A stretch of DNA of 64,000 nt from Macrocystis pyrifera. Its lineage: Eukaryota; Sar; Phaeophyceae; Laminariales; Laminariaceae. Position 1 is the first letter of the stretch. Each line of letters opens with the position of its first letter. The notes beneath the pieces were generated by a model. The model was not told the origin of the DNA. It was given only the letters and a program-made list of their open reading frames with translations, and did no database searches. This document shows, in pieces, positions 34,620 to 46,200 of the stretch. The position numbers and the translations under genes are program-made. The stretch is taken from NCBI GenBank assembly GCA_031763025.1, contig JASSKH010000020.1, positions 12,351,547 through 12,415,546 of the forward strand, given 5' to 3'.

Positions 34620-35320
34620 TTTCCTTTTTTCTCCTTTCGTTTCGTGTGCGTGCGTGTACTCCGAGCACGGTTCCGCGGGCGAACCCGGCACCGTCGCGGG
34701 TGTCAGCGGGTGCTGGCGGGTAGAGGGGGAGTTGCAAGGAGCGCGATTGTCGCTTTCATGCCTAGGCGTCGCGTGTGCTTCGAGACACGAGGGATGCATC
34801 AATAGGCTCTGTCTGGCCTCCATTCGTGATTTTGATAGAGTACGTGCGATTTTTTAAGGGTCGTTTGGGATTCTAAGATAACATTCAAGCTGTACCTATT
34901 TTCGCAACCGGGCTGAAATCACAAGTGGGAGGTACCCCCCGCCGGAGCGCCAACATTGTCGAGCTGGCGAACGAGGTCCACGGTGAGCACCGGGCTTCAC
35001 GCGAGGCGGGCGACGGGGCTCACTGTGGAAGAGAGGGAGGAAAGCTTTACCCGGACCGAATCGGTGGCGACATGGTCGCGAAAGGGGCGGGCGGCGTACG
35101 AGGCTGAGAGAGAAGCTCTGCTGTTAGATTTTTCCTTTTTTCATTTTTTTTTTTTTTTACTGGTGCAAGCAAGGTGTTCCAATCAGGTAGTTAATTATTT
35201 TACGGCAGGGGGCGGGGATTTTTTTTTCTTTCAGAGTTTTTTTCGGTTTCATTTTTCATTGTTTTTGCTGTGTTGTTGCTGTGCCGTGCTGTACTTGATC
35301 TTTCGTACATACGAGTACAG
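34620..35320 (+). repeat. Three-copy dispersed family with a shared open frame, copy A
   Basis: Aligns with copy B (50930-51530, plus) and copy C (52500-51855, minus) over some 600 bp. Landmarks are GAGCACGG, GCGGGTGTCAGCGGGT, GAGACACGAG, then GGTGAGCACCGGGCTTCACG and GACGGGGCTCACTG, then a TGGTCGCGA block and GTTCCAATCAGG. One frame stays open through the conserved core in all three copies and gives similar peptides with T-G-L-T-V-x-E-R-x-E-x-F-T-R-T and AYEAER. I do not recognise it as a known transposase, gag or host domain. The high GC core between AT-rich flanks is distinctive. Confidence 0.75.
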
Positions 35321-35864
35321 ACAGAACCTAGCCCTAGCCCCAACGTTATCAACGAAAGACCATATATCCGTCTATTCGTGCCAACCAGCCTTAGTTCTGA
35401 TTGCTAAAACAAGTTCACATAACGACACAGTCGAGACTGCACTCATGTTTTAGGGGTAAAATACTTGGCATTTGAGTCATATGTTTAATACATTATTTGA
35501 AAATATATTTCCTGAAATACAGTGCAATAGCAGTAGAGTAAGGTGCAAGAGGAAAAAAATGCCTTTGGTCAGAGAAAAAAATATCTCAGACTGTGCACTG
35601 CACACAGATTTGACATAATGGCTCCACAATTACTTTCCTTTTCTCGGGCCTCACACTGACATAATGCATTGCTGGTGCTTGATATATCCGCCCTGTGCTG
35701 GACGCCCGGGTGGCAAATATCTGCCAAACGAAATCATGTGCCCTAGAAGAACCAGTGGTAAATAATCCCTCAGTGTAGGATACAGAGCTGAACGTAGACT
35801 ATTCTCCTGGCCGGGAAGGTGAGGACGTTCGATATCATGTAAAGTATGCATCGACGTTTCTCTT
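35321..35864. other. Intergenic, no gene recognised
   Basis: AT-rich, no motif or repeat noticed. Confidence 0.4.
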
Positions 35865-36420
35865 CACTCACATTTTTTATGGTATCGACAGTGAAGCATG
35901 TTGAATCACCAGTTGAGCGGTCCAACCCGGAGAACATGACATAAATTGGTACGGGTGAGGAGTAGAGACCGACTCCGGCCGACGAAACAGTCGGTGGGTT
36001 TACCCTTTATTATACCTGCGCTCGTTATTTTCGACATAATCCACTTCGAATTCGACTAGTTGATTATATCATCACTAAAATACAGGCCTACCAACACGAA
36101 ACACCTCACCTGAGCATGAATTAGAACCTTATTGTGAAAATCACCTGTTCACTTACATCATTGATGGTATTCATAGAGAAGAATGTCCAATAACCGATTG
36201 GGCGGTCCAAACCGGAGAAAGTGATATATACTTGTATCGGTGAGGGGTAAAGACCGATTCCGCTTGACAAAACAGTCGGTAGGTTTGCACCCAAAATGTT
36301 CGGCATTCACCACTTCGAATTGGAGTTGCCGATGTTGTTTCCACTAAAGTATGGGTCCGCGAAAATGAAACACCTTACCTAAGCATGCCTCATAACTCTA
36401 TTGTGAAAGTCACCCTAGAA
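35865..36420 (-). repeat. Tandem duplication of an exon-like module, unit about 265 bp
   Basis: Two units (about 35865-36140 and 36130-36420) share most of their length. On the minus strand each has an open stretch giving G-V/I-G-L-Y-x-S-P-x-x-x-Y-x-x-F-S-G-L-D-R, then D/N-T-I-x-x. Each ends in a good splice-donor consensus, GTGAGTGAA (near 35890) and GTAAGTGAA (near 36157). That is what a duplicated host exon would look like. Differences between units are not concentrated at third codon positions, so the coding reading is unproven. The product family is not recognised. Confidence 0.4.
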
Positions 36421-37855
36421 CAACCTTGTGCATGGGATATTGTATAGAGCGTTTGGTAGCGTTCACCCCTGAGCACAATTTCTATATACAAATTCTCAGC
36501 GTCCTCAATAAGGCGATATTTAGGGGACGCTGGCACCCAAGCGTCGCCTGGTCCCCGGGTTCCCGGTTACTCTAATCTCCACATGTTTTATCGAAGCAGA
36601 ACAAAAAATCGCTGTCTTAACAAGCTGCGTTTAGAACTTCGGCTTGTTCGTGCTCACCGGTGAGCGATGTTGACTTGTTAGAGGTACACCACAGCAGCTT
36701 GTGTTTCTCTCGAGATTGATCGAACGCAGGCTCTCAACAGAGGCCTACATCTCGACTACGAGGTGCTCCAGTGGTCGAAGTTGGCCGACGTTTGGCGTTC
36801 ACAAAATGAGACAAACAACAAACCCCATCTGAACGGTTGCGCTACACTTGCGGACAGCTACAGCTCGTCACAGGAAACTGCAGCCCGCGAAATTGAGGGA
36901 TGCTCATGATGGGGTCTGTGAGGGCATCGGTTGCGCCAGACGGCAGTCGTGGGCAGCGAGAAACGACGCACGAAGAGTTTTCGTGTATTCGAAGTTGCGC
37001 GCCAGTAGCACGAAATGCTCGCAAAAACGCTGAAAAGTTTTATTTCACGCAAGGGAGCAGAACGCAATGGCTACACCACCGATGAAGAAAGATCCTTCAC
37101 TAGAAAATTGCTGTTCTCCTGGTGGACGATATATCTTTTACGGAGTCGTAGTCGAAGATGCTGCTGGGCTTACAGATACGTTTCCATGATACGTAATAAG
37201 TAATGGGGTCACAACCAATGATCAAAATTGGGTATAAAGCTCCGGATTCGCGTATATTTTGCGTCTCCGTTCTACAACCAACCACGAAATACGAATGTTG
37301 GTTGCGAATCCCTAGCTCAAATTCCAAGTCGTATGTATATGTTGCCGAAAAGCCTACGCGTGGGTGCTTGACGACGTACTCCTGAGCGTGCACACGTCCC
37401 CTTACGTTTTTCTTATTTACTATATGTTTGTGGGCTGCATTGTGTTGCAAACGTTCAAATAAATTAACGGAAACGCGGGTGGTAACACAAACCCCTTGAA
37501 TATCACCACTAACACACGACTAGTGGTATATATTTTACTTGATTTCGACCGTCACCGCCTTCGGACGTACGCCTGAAATCGTTTCAAACTTCACATTATC
37601 ACAGCTGTTGAACACCAGTCCCCCATACCACGCATGCACCGGTATGGATACCCGTATCGGTCTGAATCAGAGTTGAATGTTTTTTCCTTTTTGGTGTTTC
37701 ATACAGGGAACCGATACGGGTAGGGTACGGTGGCTTCGTGACCTCTCTCGGAATTTGTCGCCACTAAAATATCGCGAACTACGACGGTACCGGTATTCTT
37801 TGCCGGCATTGTTTCTGCGTGGTGTGAGCTAAAAAAACAAAGTTTCATATCAATG
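36421..37855. other. Intergenic, no gene recognised
   Basis: Short frames only. The GGTACCGG and CCGATACGGG words at 37620-37940 recur weakly. No firm feature. Confidence 0.4.
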
Positions 37856-37859
37856 TGTC

Positions 37860-38049
37860 AAACATCAGGATTGTAGGAGGACAAGACCTCCAAGGTGTAA
37901 CCCTCGCGAATTTCGGCCTCGAATGTGGTACCGGTACAGGTAAACCGTCTCCAAGATCGCAGGAAGGCGGGATTTCGTGCTGCTATCCCTGGGGAATTTG
38001 TTGAAGCGTGGGAATTGAATGCAAATGATCTCAGGCCCAAACATCTCAT
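37860..38049 (-). CDS. Possible exon of an unknown gene
   Basis: The minus strand gives a protein-like stretch (CTGTTFEAEIREGYTLEV) with plausible beta-strand alternation. A pyrimidine-rich tract followed by AG (near 37950) could be a splice acceptor. It lies upstream, in the same orientation, of the duplicated exon-like module at 36420-35865, so the three could belong to one gene. No family recognised and no junctions proven. Confidence 0.15.
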
Positions 38050-38460
38050 GCGTTAGCACACCCCTTGTTATCACGCCCCATGATTACTCCACCTCCTGTA
38101 GCGTCCCCGTCCGCTATCACACCCCCCGCAGGGTCCTGCAGTCTGCCGGGGTTCGTTGACAAAGTAGAGCAATCAAACCTACCGCTAGCACACCTGCTCC
38201 TCATCACACCCTCTGTCATCTGGCAGATTTGTTTGCAATCGTCAGCAACCGACGTACCGTTATAACATCCTGTTGTGATGACTCCCCATTGCTACCACAC
38301 TCCCCAGCTGCGGGGATCCCGTGGATTGCCACCGAGGGTACAATAGATATCACCCCTCCCTTGATCAAAGCACCCCCGGTGATGATATTCTGAGGTCAAC
38401 CAGTATCACCAGGGCGATATTACATCCGTGCTATACGGTACAGTACCTCTTCAATATTGC
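38050..38460 (+). repeat. C-rich degenerate short repeats
   Basis: ATCACACCCCC-like words (TATCACGCCCC, TATCACACCCC, CATCACACCCT, CTACCACACTCCCC) recur every 30-60 bp. An irregular minisatellite or composition effect. Confidence 0.4.
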
Positions 38461-41400
38461 ACCTTCCGCTATGGAAAATAGATAAAGATTCGAACAATGT
38501 CTAGAATAGGGAAATAGTTAACTCCTTCACAACGGCCATGACGCTTTCTAGGAAACCATTCTTAGACTAGGGCTTGGACCATAGTTCCAGTTGGAAAAAG
38601 GATAACCTCATTCAAGCTCTCCGCAAGCGTTGGGCAAAAGATTGTTGGACAACTTCTTTACGAATTGGAACAACACCGACGAGCGGGGGGACAGCTACTA
38701 CTCCTTGCGGTATTGACGGGCTGCACATTTTGCTATACATTTGTTCATGGTAGTGGCTGAGCCGTCACAGCAATCGGAAACGCAAGCCCCTGGTAGTGTT
38801 ATTGCAGTGCGAACACATCCTGTGGAAGCCCACGGCACTGCCCGTGGTTTTGCCAATGGCACTGGTATGGAAGCAAAATACTATCAAGTGCATCACTGAG
38901 GATCATTGCAGCATCCATGCACGACACACACCAAGCCCAATGAATAATGCCGTGATGGGAAACATGCTATGCTACGCTGGGCAAAGTGCGGACCTGGCGA
39001 TGTTAAAGCACCCGTCCGTGTGATGCTCTATGCGTTATTATTGTGCTTTGAGAGAGGAAAAGTCCAGAACGAGGTGCACAAATTTTGAGACGGCCACTGC
39101 GATCGGGGGAGCACCTCATGAGACTCATTAATAGGCTCCCTAGACTTAACCCTGAGGCTGCTTCCTTCGTTGGAAATCTCTATATCTGACCTCTAAGAAA
39201 GCTTGTAAACTAATAAGTATCTACCAAACTATCTACCTGGAACAAAAAAAGATCATAACGCGTTGGGCAGCGTCTCGGCCGAGGAACCCTGTGCGTACTA
39301 AATATTTAGGCTGAAACTTGCAACCCCCATAACTACCGTCACATGTGTCTGGTCTGATCACGTTTCATACATACATGAAGAAACACTTTCGATGAGAGCC
39401 GGCGGAATTTCACCATACGTACAACCAAACCTTGGCCACCTTGACAAACGGTCTACCGTTCACCACGCAATACATTAGTGCATCGCCTCGTAGGTTTCTC
39501 GAAACTGGATTTGTCGACCACGTGGAGGGTGTAAACGCGTAGCAATGCGTCCACAAAGAGAGCTCGACTACACTATTGCCTCGCCAACACATTGGTTGTA
39601 AGAGTATGAGGAACAAATCACCCGAGACCTTTTAAATGTTCGGCTATATTCTGTGCCGTATTACGTCCGATAAACCGGGCCAGTCATACCGCAGTGCTTA
39701 CGCGGATTCTGGCCCTGGTCAGAAAACATCGTGTCCTCTTATTGTAATAGAGAGCTCAAAAGCTGAACTTCAAATTTATCGTTGAAGAGTATCAAGCATC
39801 CGAACTAGCATTGAGATGCGTTAGCTCGTGGTTCTACACCTCTGTATACCATGTACGGGCCGGGAGATACGTTATTGGGGACAAACACGCCCGTTGCAGA
39901 ATTTAGGTCCGTGCGAGACTGATATTCACCACATGCCGTGTGACAATACCGCCCGGATTACAGTATACGCATCTACTACTACTCTCGAAGGCTTGATGGT
40001 GTTCCAAGCTACAAGAAACTTGCCCAGATCACGTACCATATGCATGGGTTCGCACTTTTGATAGTAGCAGTGTACATAGAGTGTCTTTCGGTACATATCA
40101 CATGGGTTAGGGTTAGTCGAACACCTCATTGTGGGGAAACGATGTTGTGCTCATACTAATAGCATTTTACTGGTGCCATACGGTAGATGGTAGGATATTA
40201 TCATCAGGGTATACTAAATACACATTTTAATTTTTGGGAGACGAAATATATTGATGTTTCACCTCAGCCCATTCTTTCAAGTGTACCAATACGGCACTCA
40301 ATGAACAATTATTCAAATGTTCAAGTCCTGCTGGGTACGGGTACTTTCTTACGAGTAGGGCAGGCTGGGTTCACCGTCTACTGCGAGGCACTCACTCGAA
40401 AATATCGTTGCTGTTGCACACGCTGTGCAACTCCCCAGGGCCGAACGTTCGATCGAGAGGCCAGACCTATGATGTATCCTGCGACAAGTCGTTGCCAGAC
40501 GAGATGTCCGGGAAAGCCCCCTGTCGCTCGTCAAATTTAATTTTTTCCCCAGGGGTATATCAAACCCATTCGCTTTGCAGGACGCGCAGAAAATTGACAA
40601 TTTGTCAACGTGGTGTTACAGTAGCATTATGTGCTGTGCGACCCTCTTATTCTCGAAATGATAGCAACACGTTAATGGTCAAAAATATGTGCCAGCGAAA
40701 AGGACGGATTGGTTTAGAACCCGTTATCACATCACAGGCTCAACCAATCCCATTGTTCTGGAAAAGAGACCGAAACCTCCGCGTTTTAAGCCTAGGCCAG
40801 GGCAAAGTAGAATCAATACACAATCGACGCACATTCGGCAGTGCAGACACGCATGGAACATGTACTATATACTTTCCCAGATACGATATTACGAAGTATA
40901 TACTGGTACGCCCGGAACATGGGCATTCATCTGACAGCTGAGGTGTCATTAATCGTTGAAAAAGTCATACCTGGTAATTCATAATTATTGAGCGAGAGAA
41001 ATGCATGCAGTTACTGGAGTACGAGCGAAACAATGAAGCGCAAACCTGAGTACAAATAAACGAAACGGAACGAACACGAAAAACGAAAAATATGCTAGGT
41101 AGATAGAACACCATAGTCAACTACAAAAATGAGACGGGGCGACCACATAGCATGGGTAGCCTCTTTTAATACTATATATTGGAACATTTTCCAACCTAGT
41201 TGTGCATCATGACACGTTGAGGGAGCTTCCAAGGCCACCCATTGCCGCAGGGGTTTCGTTACGATGCACGTGAGAAACATTTTTGACAGACAGCGATACC
41301 GTCACCAACAATAACCATGCCCCAGTCCCCCATCGAATCAACCAATGTCCACCCTAGCCCTGTTCGTCTCGTGACTCGTTCTACGGTAGGGGTAACAACT

Positions 41401-43519
41401 ACATGTTTTTAGGTTCCTCACTTAGCTATAATGCATTATAAGAGCAGATCTGAACCTTACTCACAAAATTGGTTTTGAGAAAACCGAAACGTCCGATCCT
41501 ATGAGACATCACAAAACCTAGCTAGGTACATGACAAACGCTATTGTATCAAACAAGTTTTTCAATACCGATATTACTGTAGGTCAAAATCTTGACCCCTG
41601 TCAGGCAAGCTTACTTCTGCTCAAAAGTGCTACCCCTATCGTAGAACGCCTTTCGCGCAAACTGTGTTTCAACCACCTCATCGAATATGTGGTAAACGGT
41701 TTTAGATTAAGAACCATATGCAAACCCCATTTCACGCCCTTCAACCTTATGACACTTCATTCCGTCTCAAAGCAAATGAATATTGCAAGCTCGTGATCCT
41801 GAATAACCCTTATGAGACTTCTTGATGGCACTTTCTGACAGCCCTATGGGACTTCACGGACCCCATTATGTTTTGTGGCATGTCATATTAAAACCTCGTG
41901 CCTTAATCATCATCTCGTGCAACCCCACTGACCTTTAAGACGATTCATCAATGAAACCTCCTGGCCTGTTATCATTATTTCTAAAAGCATCAGGGAACTT
42001 CGTGAAACGGAACATTTGCCGATGACACGTCACAATAAAGCTTATGGTACATCCTGTCATTTGATTGACACCCTACGTCGAACTACGGTAGGGGTTCGAC
42101 TTCAGAACCCGAAGACTTCCCGACAACGGAGTTGGTCAACTAAGGGACTACGAACAAACTATGAATCCCATATGTTCTGGGGCCAAGAATACTTAGATGC
42201 TAGTACATATATTGGGAATGTGTACCGGGGTTACCTCGTAGTGTATCGTTTGATTCCCAACGTCGGCTGTTGGGTGAAGCATGGAACTCCTCTAGGGGAA
42301 AGGTTATTGTCTTTAGATGCTAATCTCAGCTACCATAGTATACATCTCTAGTGATTGTCAATTAAATGTCATTGCACCTCGTGAAACTCCATGATACTTA
42401 CCCGGTATGAGAAATTGCTCAACTTCATGTTTGTCGGAGGGTCATGGTGTTTCCGTGAATTTCAAAGCAACCTCATAGGGACTCCATAACACATTCTGAA
42501 ACCATATATCATACCAGGTGTGGTGATACTGCACAATGTAGACATGGAAACCATATCACATATGGCGATACTGCACAGTGTAGGCATGGAGGAGTTCGAG
42601 ACGTCTGACCTTTCCTGGCGACAAATAAGCCTATCGCCACCGGAGCGAATCGAGTTGAGCTGAAAAACCAAGAGCGACGGGTAGTTTCGTTGTGCGGTAT
42701 TGAAATCTCTTTCGTATCTCAATATACCCATGCAAATAAAACAGGTAAATGGCAGATATCTCTGATCATCACCCAAAAGACGCGTCTGACGGGCTACGAA
42801 CCACTCGTCCCCGAGCCTACACAACTCTCATCATAGCAGGAACACCTGTGATCCGGTTCGGAGGCCTATACTGATCGCTTTCCGCCTGAACTCTGCTTGT
42901 CCCGGTGGCCATTGGCTTCAGCCGTCAACGTCTGGGGTCGAAACTTGACCATATATTGGATGAATTCCCATAGACGTGGGGACTGTATATTGTTCTCGTC
43001 ATTCTGCCACACAACCCTGAGGTTCCTCGACACAGACAAACATCATAACTGTTCGAATATTTGGTTTAAATATTTCTGCTGCAGGATTACACAGCAGCTG
43101 CAGCTGTACTAAGAACGTTATTCTATGTACCCGCAGTTATTGCTTTCGACACTAGCGTTCTCCGATGTGTGTACGATATATTTACGCCGGAGGAACGGTT
43201 CAGCGTAATTGGCGCCTGTGCTTAGTTGAAAGTTCGGACACGTCTGGTGCTACATATGTAATGTAGAGGTTGGATTTTCGAGCCCGGAAATGACCACTGA
43301 CGGAAATGTTCAGACCCGTGCTACGACGCAGGTAGTCATTTCAGGGCAAACGTTGTATGACGGACGGGGTTTCTCAGCTTTGAAACTACAGTACGTACCC
43401 ACTATCGTTGGATTGCCAGTCGTGTTTTTCATTTGTTTTCGTTGAGTAACTACAGTAGGCAATAACATTGTTCCCATCCTGTCTTCTTTGATTTTAGTTT
43501 GTCTGGGCGAGTCGGAGAA
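38461..43519. other. Long stretch with no gene recognised
   Basis: About 5 kb with only short frames (the best near 38796, 40408 and 42016, all without motifs). GGGTTAGGGTTAG at about 40105-40117 is a two-unit telomere-like word. CCCCTACCGTAG-type motifs in both orientations occur near 41384, 41630 and 42080. Confidence 0.4.
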
Positions 43520-43575
43520 CTCTTCGAACGAGGAGCCTCACAATTTTTCGAGCTGCCTCTATCGTAGCATGCGGC
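43520..43575 (+). repeat. Short dispersed motif, representative copy
   Basis: GAACGAGGAGCCTCACAA, a short gap, then CTGCCTCTATCGTAGCATGC. The same pair of blocks recurs near 27590-27635 and, more diverged, at 5938-5985. The second block alone (CTACCCCTATCGTAGAACGC or its complement) occurs near 4158, 5472, 41384, 41630, 42080 and 55710. Length about 50-60 bp; origin unknown. Confidence 0.5.
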
Positions 43576-43849
43576 TTCAATCGAACAACGTTCGTACCCT
43601 GTCTAATTGATGCGTTGCAACATACTGGATATGTGGTGTGTATAGCTCGTGAAAAAATGTATCGGCCGTAGCTTAGCGTTCAGGTAATCAAGTTCATTGG
43701 GTGGGTGTGGTTTTGAGCTTCACCAATGAACACCCTTACTAGAAAAATGCGATACCCCTACCATACCGTGCGTCAGAAATGCTACCCCTATGGTAACATG
43801 CGTGAAGAACACACAATCGGCGTTCGTGACCATTGTTACGTGGTGATTG

Positions 43850-44010
43850 CATGATGACGATGACTATCCCTCAAGAAGATGATGCGGATGATGATGCTGA
43901 TGACGATAGAGTTGATGATGACGATGAAGGTGATGACGACGGGGATGCTGTAATTTATGATGATTACCTGATGATGATGACGATACTGATGACGGTGCTG
44001 ATGGTGATGT
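43850..44010 (+). repeat. GAT/GAC-rich simple repeat
   Basis: Mostly GATGAT and GATGAC triplets. One plus frame gives an Asp-rich run, but this follows from the triplet. It leads directly into the family member at 44015. Confidence 0.85.
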
Positions 44011-44014
44011 GTGA

Positions 44015-44115
44015 TGATACGTGCCCAGGAGAAGGCAGTTGTCGGATCGATTTTAAACAAACGAGGGCAACGGCCAGCAACAACATATGGGTCGGGCTGC
44101 TAATCACATACACAA
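44015..44115 (+). repeat. Dispersed sequence family, copy 2 (matches 8040-8150)
   Basis: Plus-strand counterpart of the minus-strand block at 8040-8150: CCCAGGAGAAG, GTTGTCGGATCGATTTTAAA, CAGCAAC, GGGCTGCTAATCA. The shared peptide is PGExSCRI[E/D]FK. Confidence 0.5.
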
Positions 44116-45554
44116 TGACCATTGAGACCACGCTAGGCGAGAGCGGCAGGAGGTGCCTACGCGAAGTGGTGGAGAGGTAAGACGCCGCACAATCCCATCT
44201 ATTTAGAGACCTTGCCCAGTACGAAGCCTTTACCTCAGTGGATAAGGATTAAGACAGTACATTCACCCGTCGACTTGATATGGCTGCCGCCCAAAGTACT
44301 TATGATAGCTTGGCCCCAACTTCGATTGGATTAGCACTGTTGCGAAAATGATAATAGTTCAAGTGCGTAACAAATTCCTGGTGGTTGGTCACAAAACGCT
44401 GGATTGCGGTCGCTTGTTATCAGCCTTGTTCGCCCTGAATGTATCTGTCCGGATGTTCGATACCTGAACGGCAAGTTGCTGGGTATGTTGTAGTCGTCCG
44501 GGGAATCACCTGTTCGCGCAGGGAGTACGTAAGCGTTTGGATATCTCCGTAAGTAAAGGTTTTTCGAACTACTGTGGTTGAGAAGCCTAGCCCAATGCAA
44601 ACTTTATACTAAATTTCTCGATGACAGAGCTCAATATTTCTACAGGACTATTAGAGGTTACGTGGTCGCTCCGATTACCGTTACTTTGCGCACGTGTACG
44701 TACGTAACGCTTACATAACGTAGCTATTGCTTATCTCCGCTGGTGCGCGTATCGGCAATGCATTCACCCCCACTCCTTCAGTATCGGATGTCGTTTGTAC
44801 ACTTGTCTGCCGTGTTAGCTTTCTGTATGTTTCGACGGAAGGGTGGGGTGAACATCGGGTATGTATTCCCTGCAACAATGTATGGTAGACAGTCGTAAGG
44901 CCATCCAGAGGGATGGATACCACCATTCGAGTTGCTCGAGAAACACTATGGCAGCTCAAATCACGCGGGGAGCTTCTTCTCGACCACATAGTAGTGGGTG
45001 TGTTCAGCGCAATGACACGGTAGCGGTTGTAGCATATATTGTCTGAGATCTTACGTGACGACTCAATAACCGTCATAAAAGAAAATTTTGAAGACACTTG
45101 TTCGTGAAACCAAACCTTCAGTTCTATGGGTAGTATCAACCCATTACACTATAACAAGATCATCGAACTTGTTTGTTCTTTTCCAAGATGGTATTAGGCT
45201 GTACGTGAAAACCCCGCAACCTCTGCAGTGGTACGAGTCCTACACGCCAAGTGCGATCTTTCCCGGTCCGTAGAACGAAAAAGCATCGCCCATGTTTCTT
45301 GATATTTATAGCCCATGCTGTTTCACACATCCTTTTTTGATGCACGCGCTCTGGGCTTTCACGCCTGGTCTCGCCTATGTTAACCCATAGAGTCTAGTGA
45401 TATTTTCAGGCGCTGACAACCATACACGTCCTGTAGACACAGTCTGGGTCTACAGCCACGGGCGTGTGATCGGTTTCACGACCACGAAAACGGGTTTCGT
45501 CACGCCACTTCTGGGTGCAAGTTCGTGAATGGGCGGCAGACTCGCACTCAGAAC
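44116..45554. other. Intergenic, no gene recognised
   Basis: Frames of up to about 140 codons (45139-44711 minus) carry no motif. Nothing repetitive noticed. Confidence 0.4.
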
Positions 45555-46200
45555 GATATGAGCTATTGTTATAAGGATTAACCTGGACTGGGTAGTCGAT
45601 CTGTCTTTTACGCCTATAGCTCAGTAGGTAACACCTTCACACTTAGCATCGTGGGCAGGAGACAGGTTAAGAAAAACTCGCTTCGAACGTTAGTTTTACA
45701 TAACCGCTTGCGTGTTCGTCCCTAAAATGACATCGTGTTGTTTCCCTGGGTATTGAAACGAAGCGCGTAGGCCAGCGTACGGCCGTATACGGTTTCGATG
45801 CCCCAAATATCCCACCGTTCAGAAAGGGCGATATTGATATAAGCAATACCCTCGACTGGGTAGTCGATCGATCCTTTACCGCTATAGCTCAGCTCACCAG
45901 GTAAGACCTTCACATTTGATTCCGTCGAGGACACGGATTCGAATCTAACTTCGAACTTTTCTTCCATAGAAACGCTTGCGCGTGCGTCCCTGAAAACATA
46001 TCTCCCTGGTTCCCCTGGTATTGAAACGAAGCGATTAGGTCAGCGTGCGGCTGTACACCGTACCGGTTCCCCAAAGATCCCGTCGTTCGGGTGGGGGGAG
46101 AGTGTTCTAAGGATTACCCTGGGCAACCGGTCGGTCTTGTACCCCCATCGCTCAGTAGGTAATATTTTCTCACTTTGGAACAAACAAGTTGTTTCAATAC
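45555..46200 (+). repeat. Tandem array of about 270-bp units carrying tRNA-like promoters
   Basis: Three units (the third cut short) with a 268-270 bp step. Each carries GTAGTCGATC-like sequence, then TATAGCTCAGTAGG, which fits the Pol III A box (45617-45628, about 45885, about 46148). Unit 2 also has GGATTCGAATCT (45935-45946), a good B box, about 50 bp after its A box, as in a tRNA gene. The rest of each unit includes GCTTGCG-GT-CGTCCCT and GGTATTGAAACGAAGCG and GGTCAGCGT-CGG. Clover-leaf arms do not pair cleanly, so I read these as tRNA-derived SINE-like units in tandem rather than functional tRNAs. Confidence 0.65.

Noticed and set aside
43667-43735. A tRNA gene starting GGCCGTAGCTTAG
   Set aside because: There is an A-box-like word and a loose B-box-like word but no pairing acceptor or anticodon stems.
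43833-44180. An acidic 115-codon protein
   Set aside because: Its Asp-rich half is the GAT/GAC repeat; the remainder is a member of a dispersed family.
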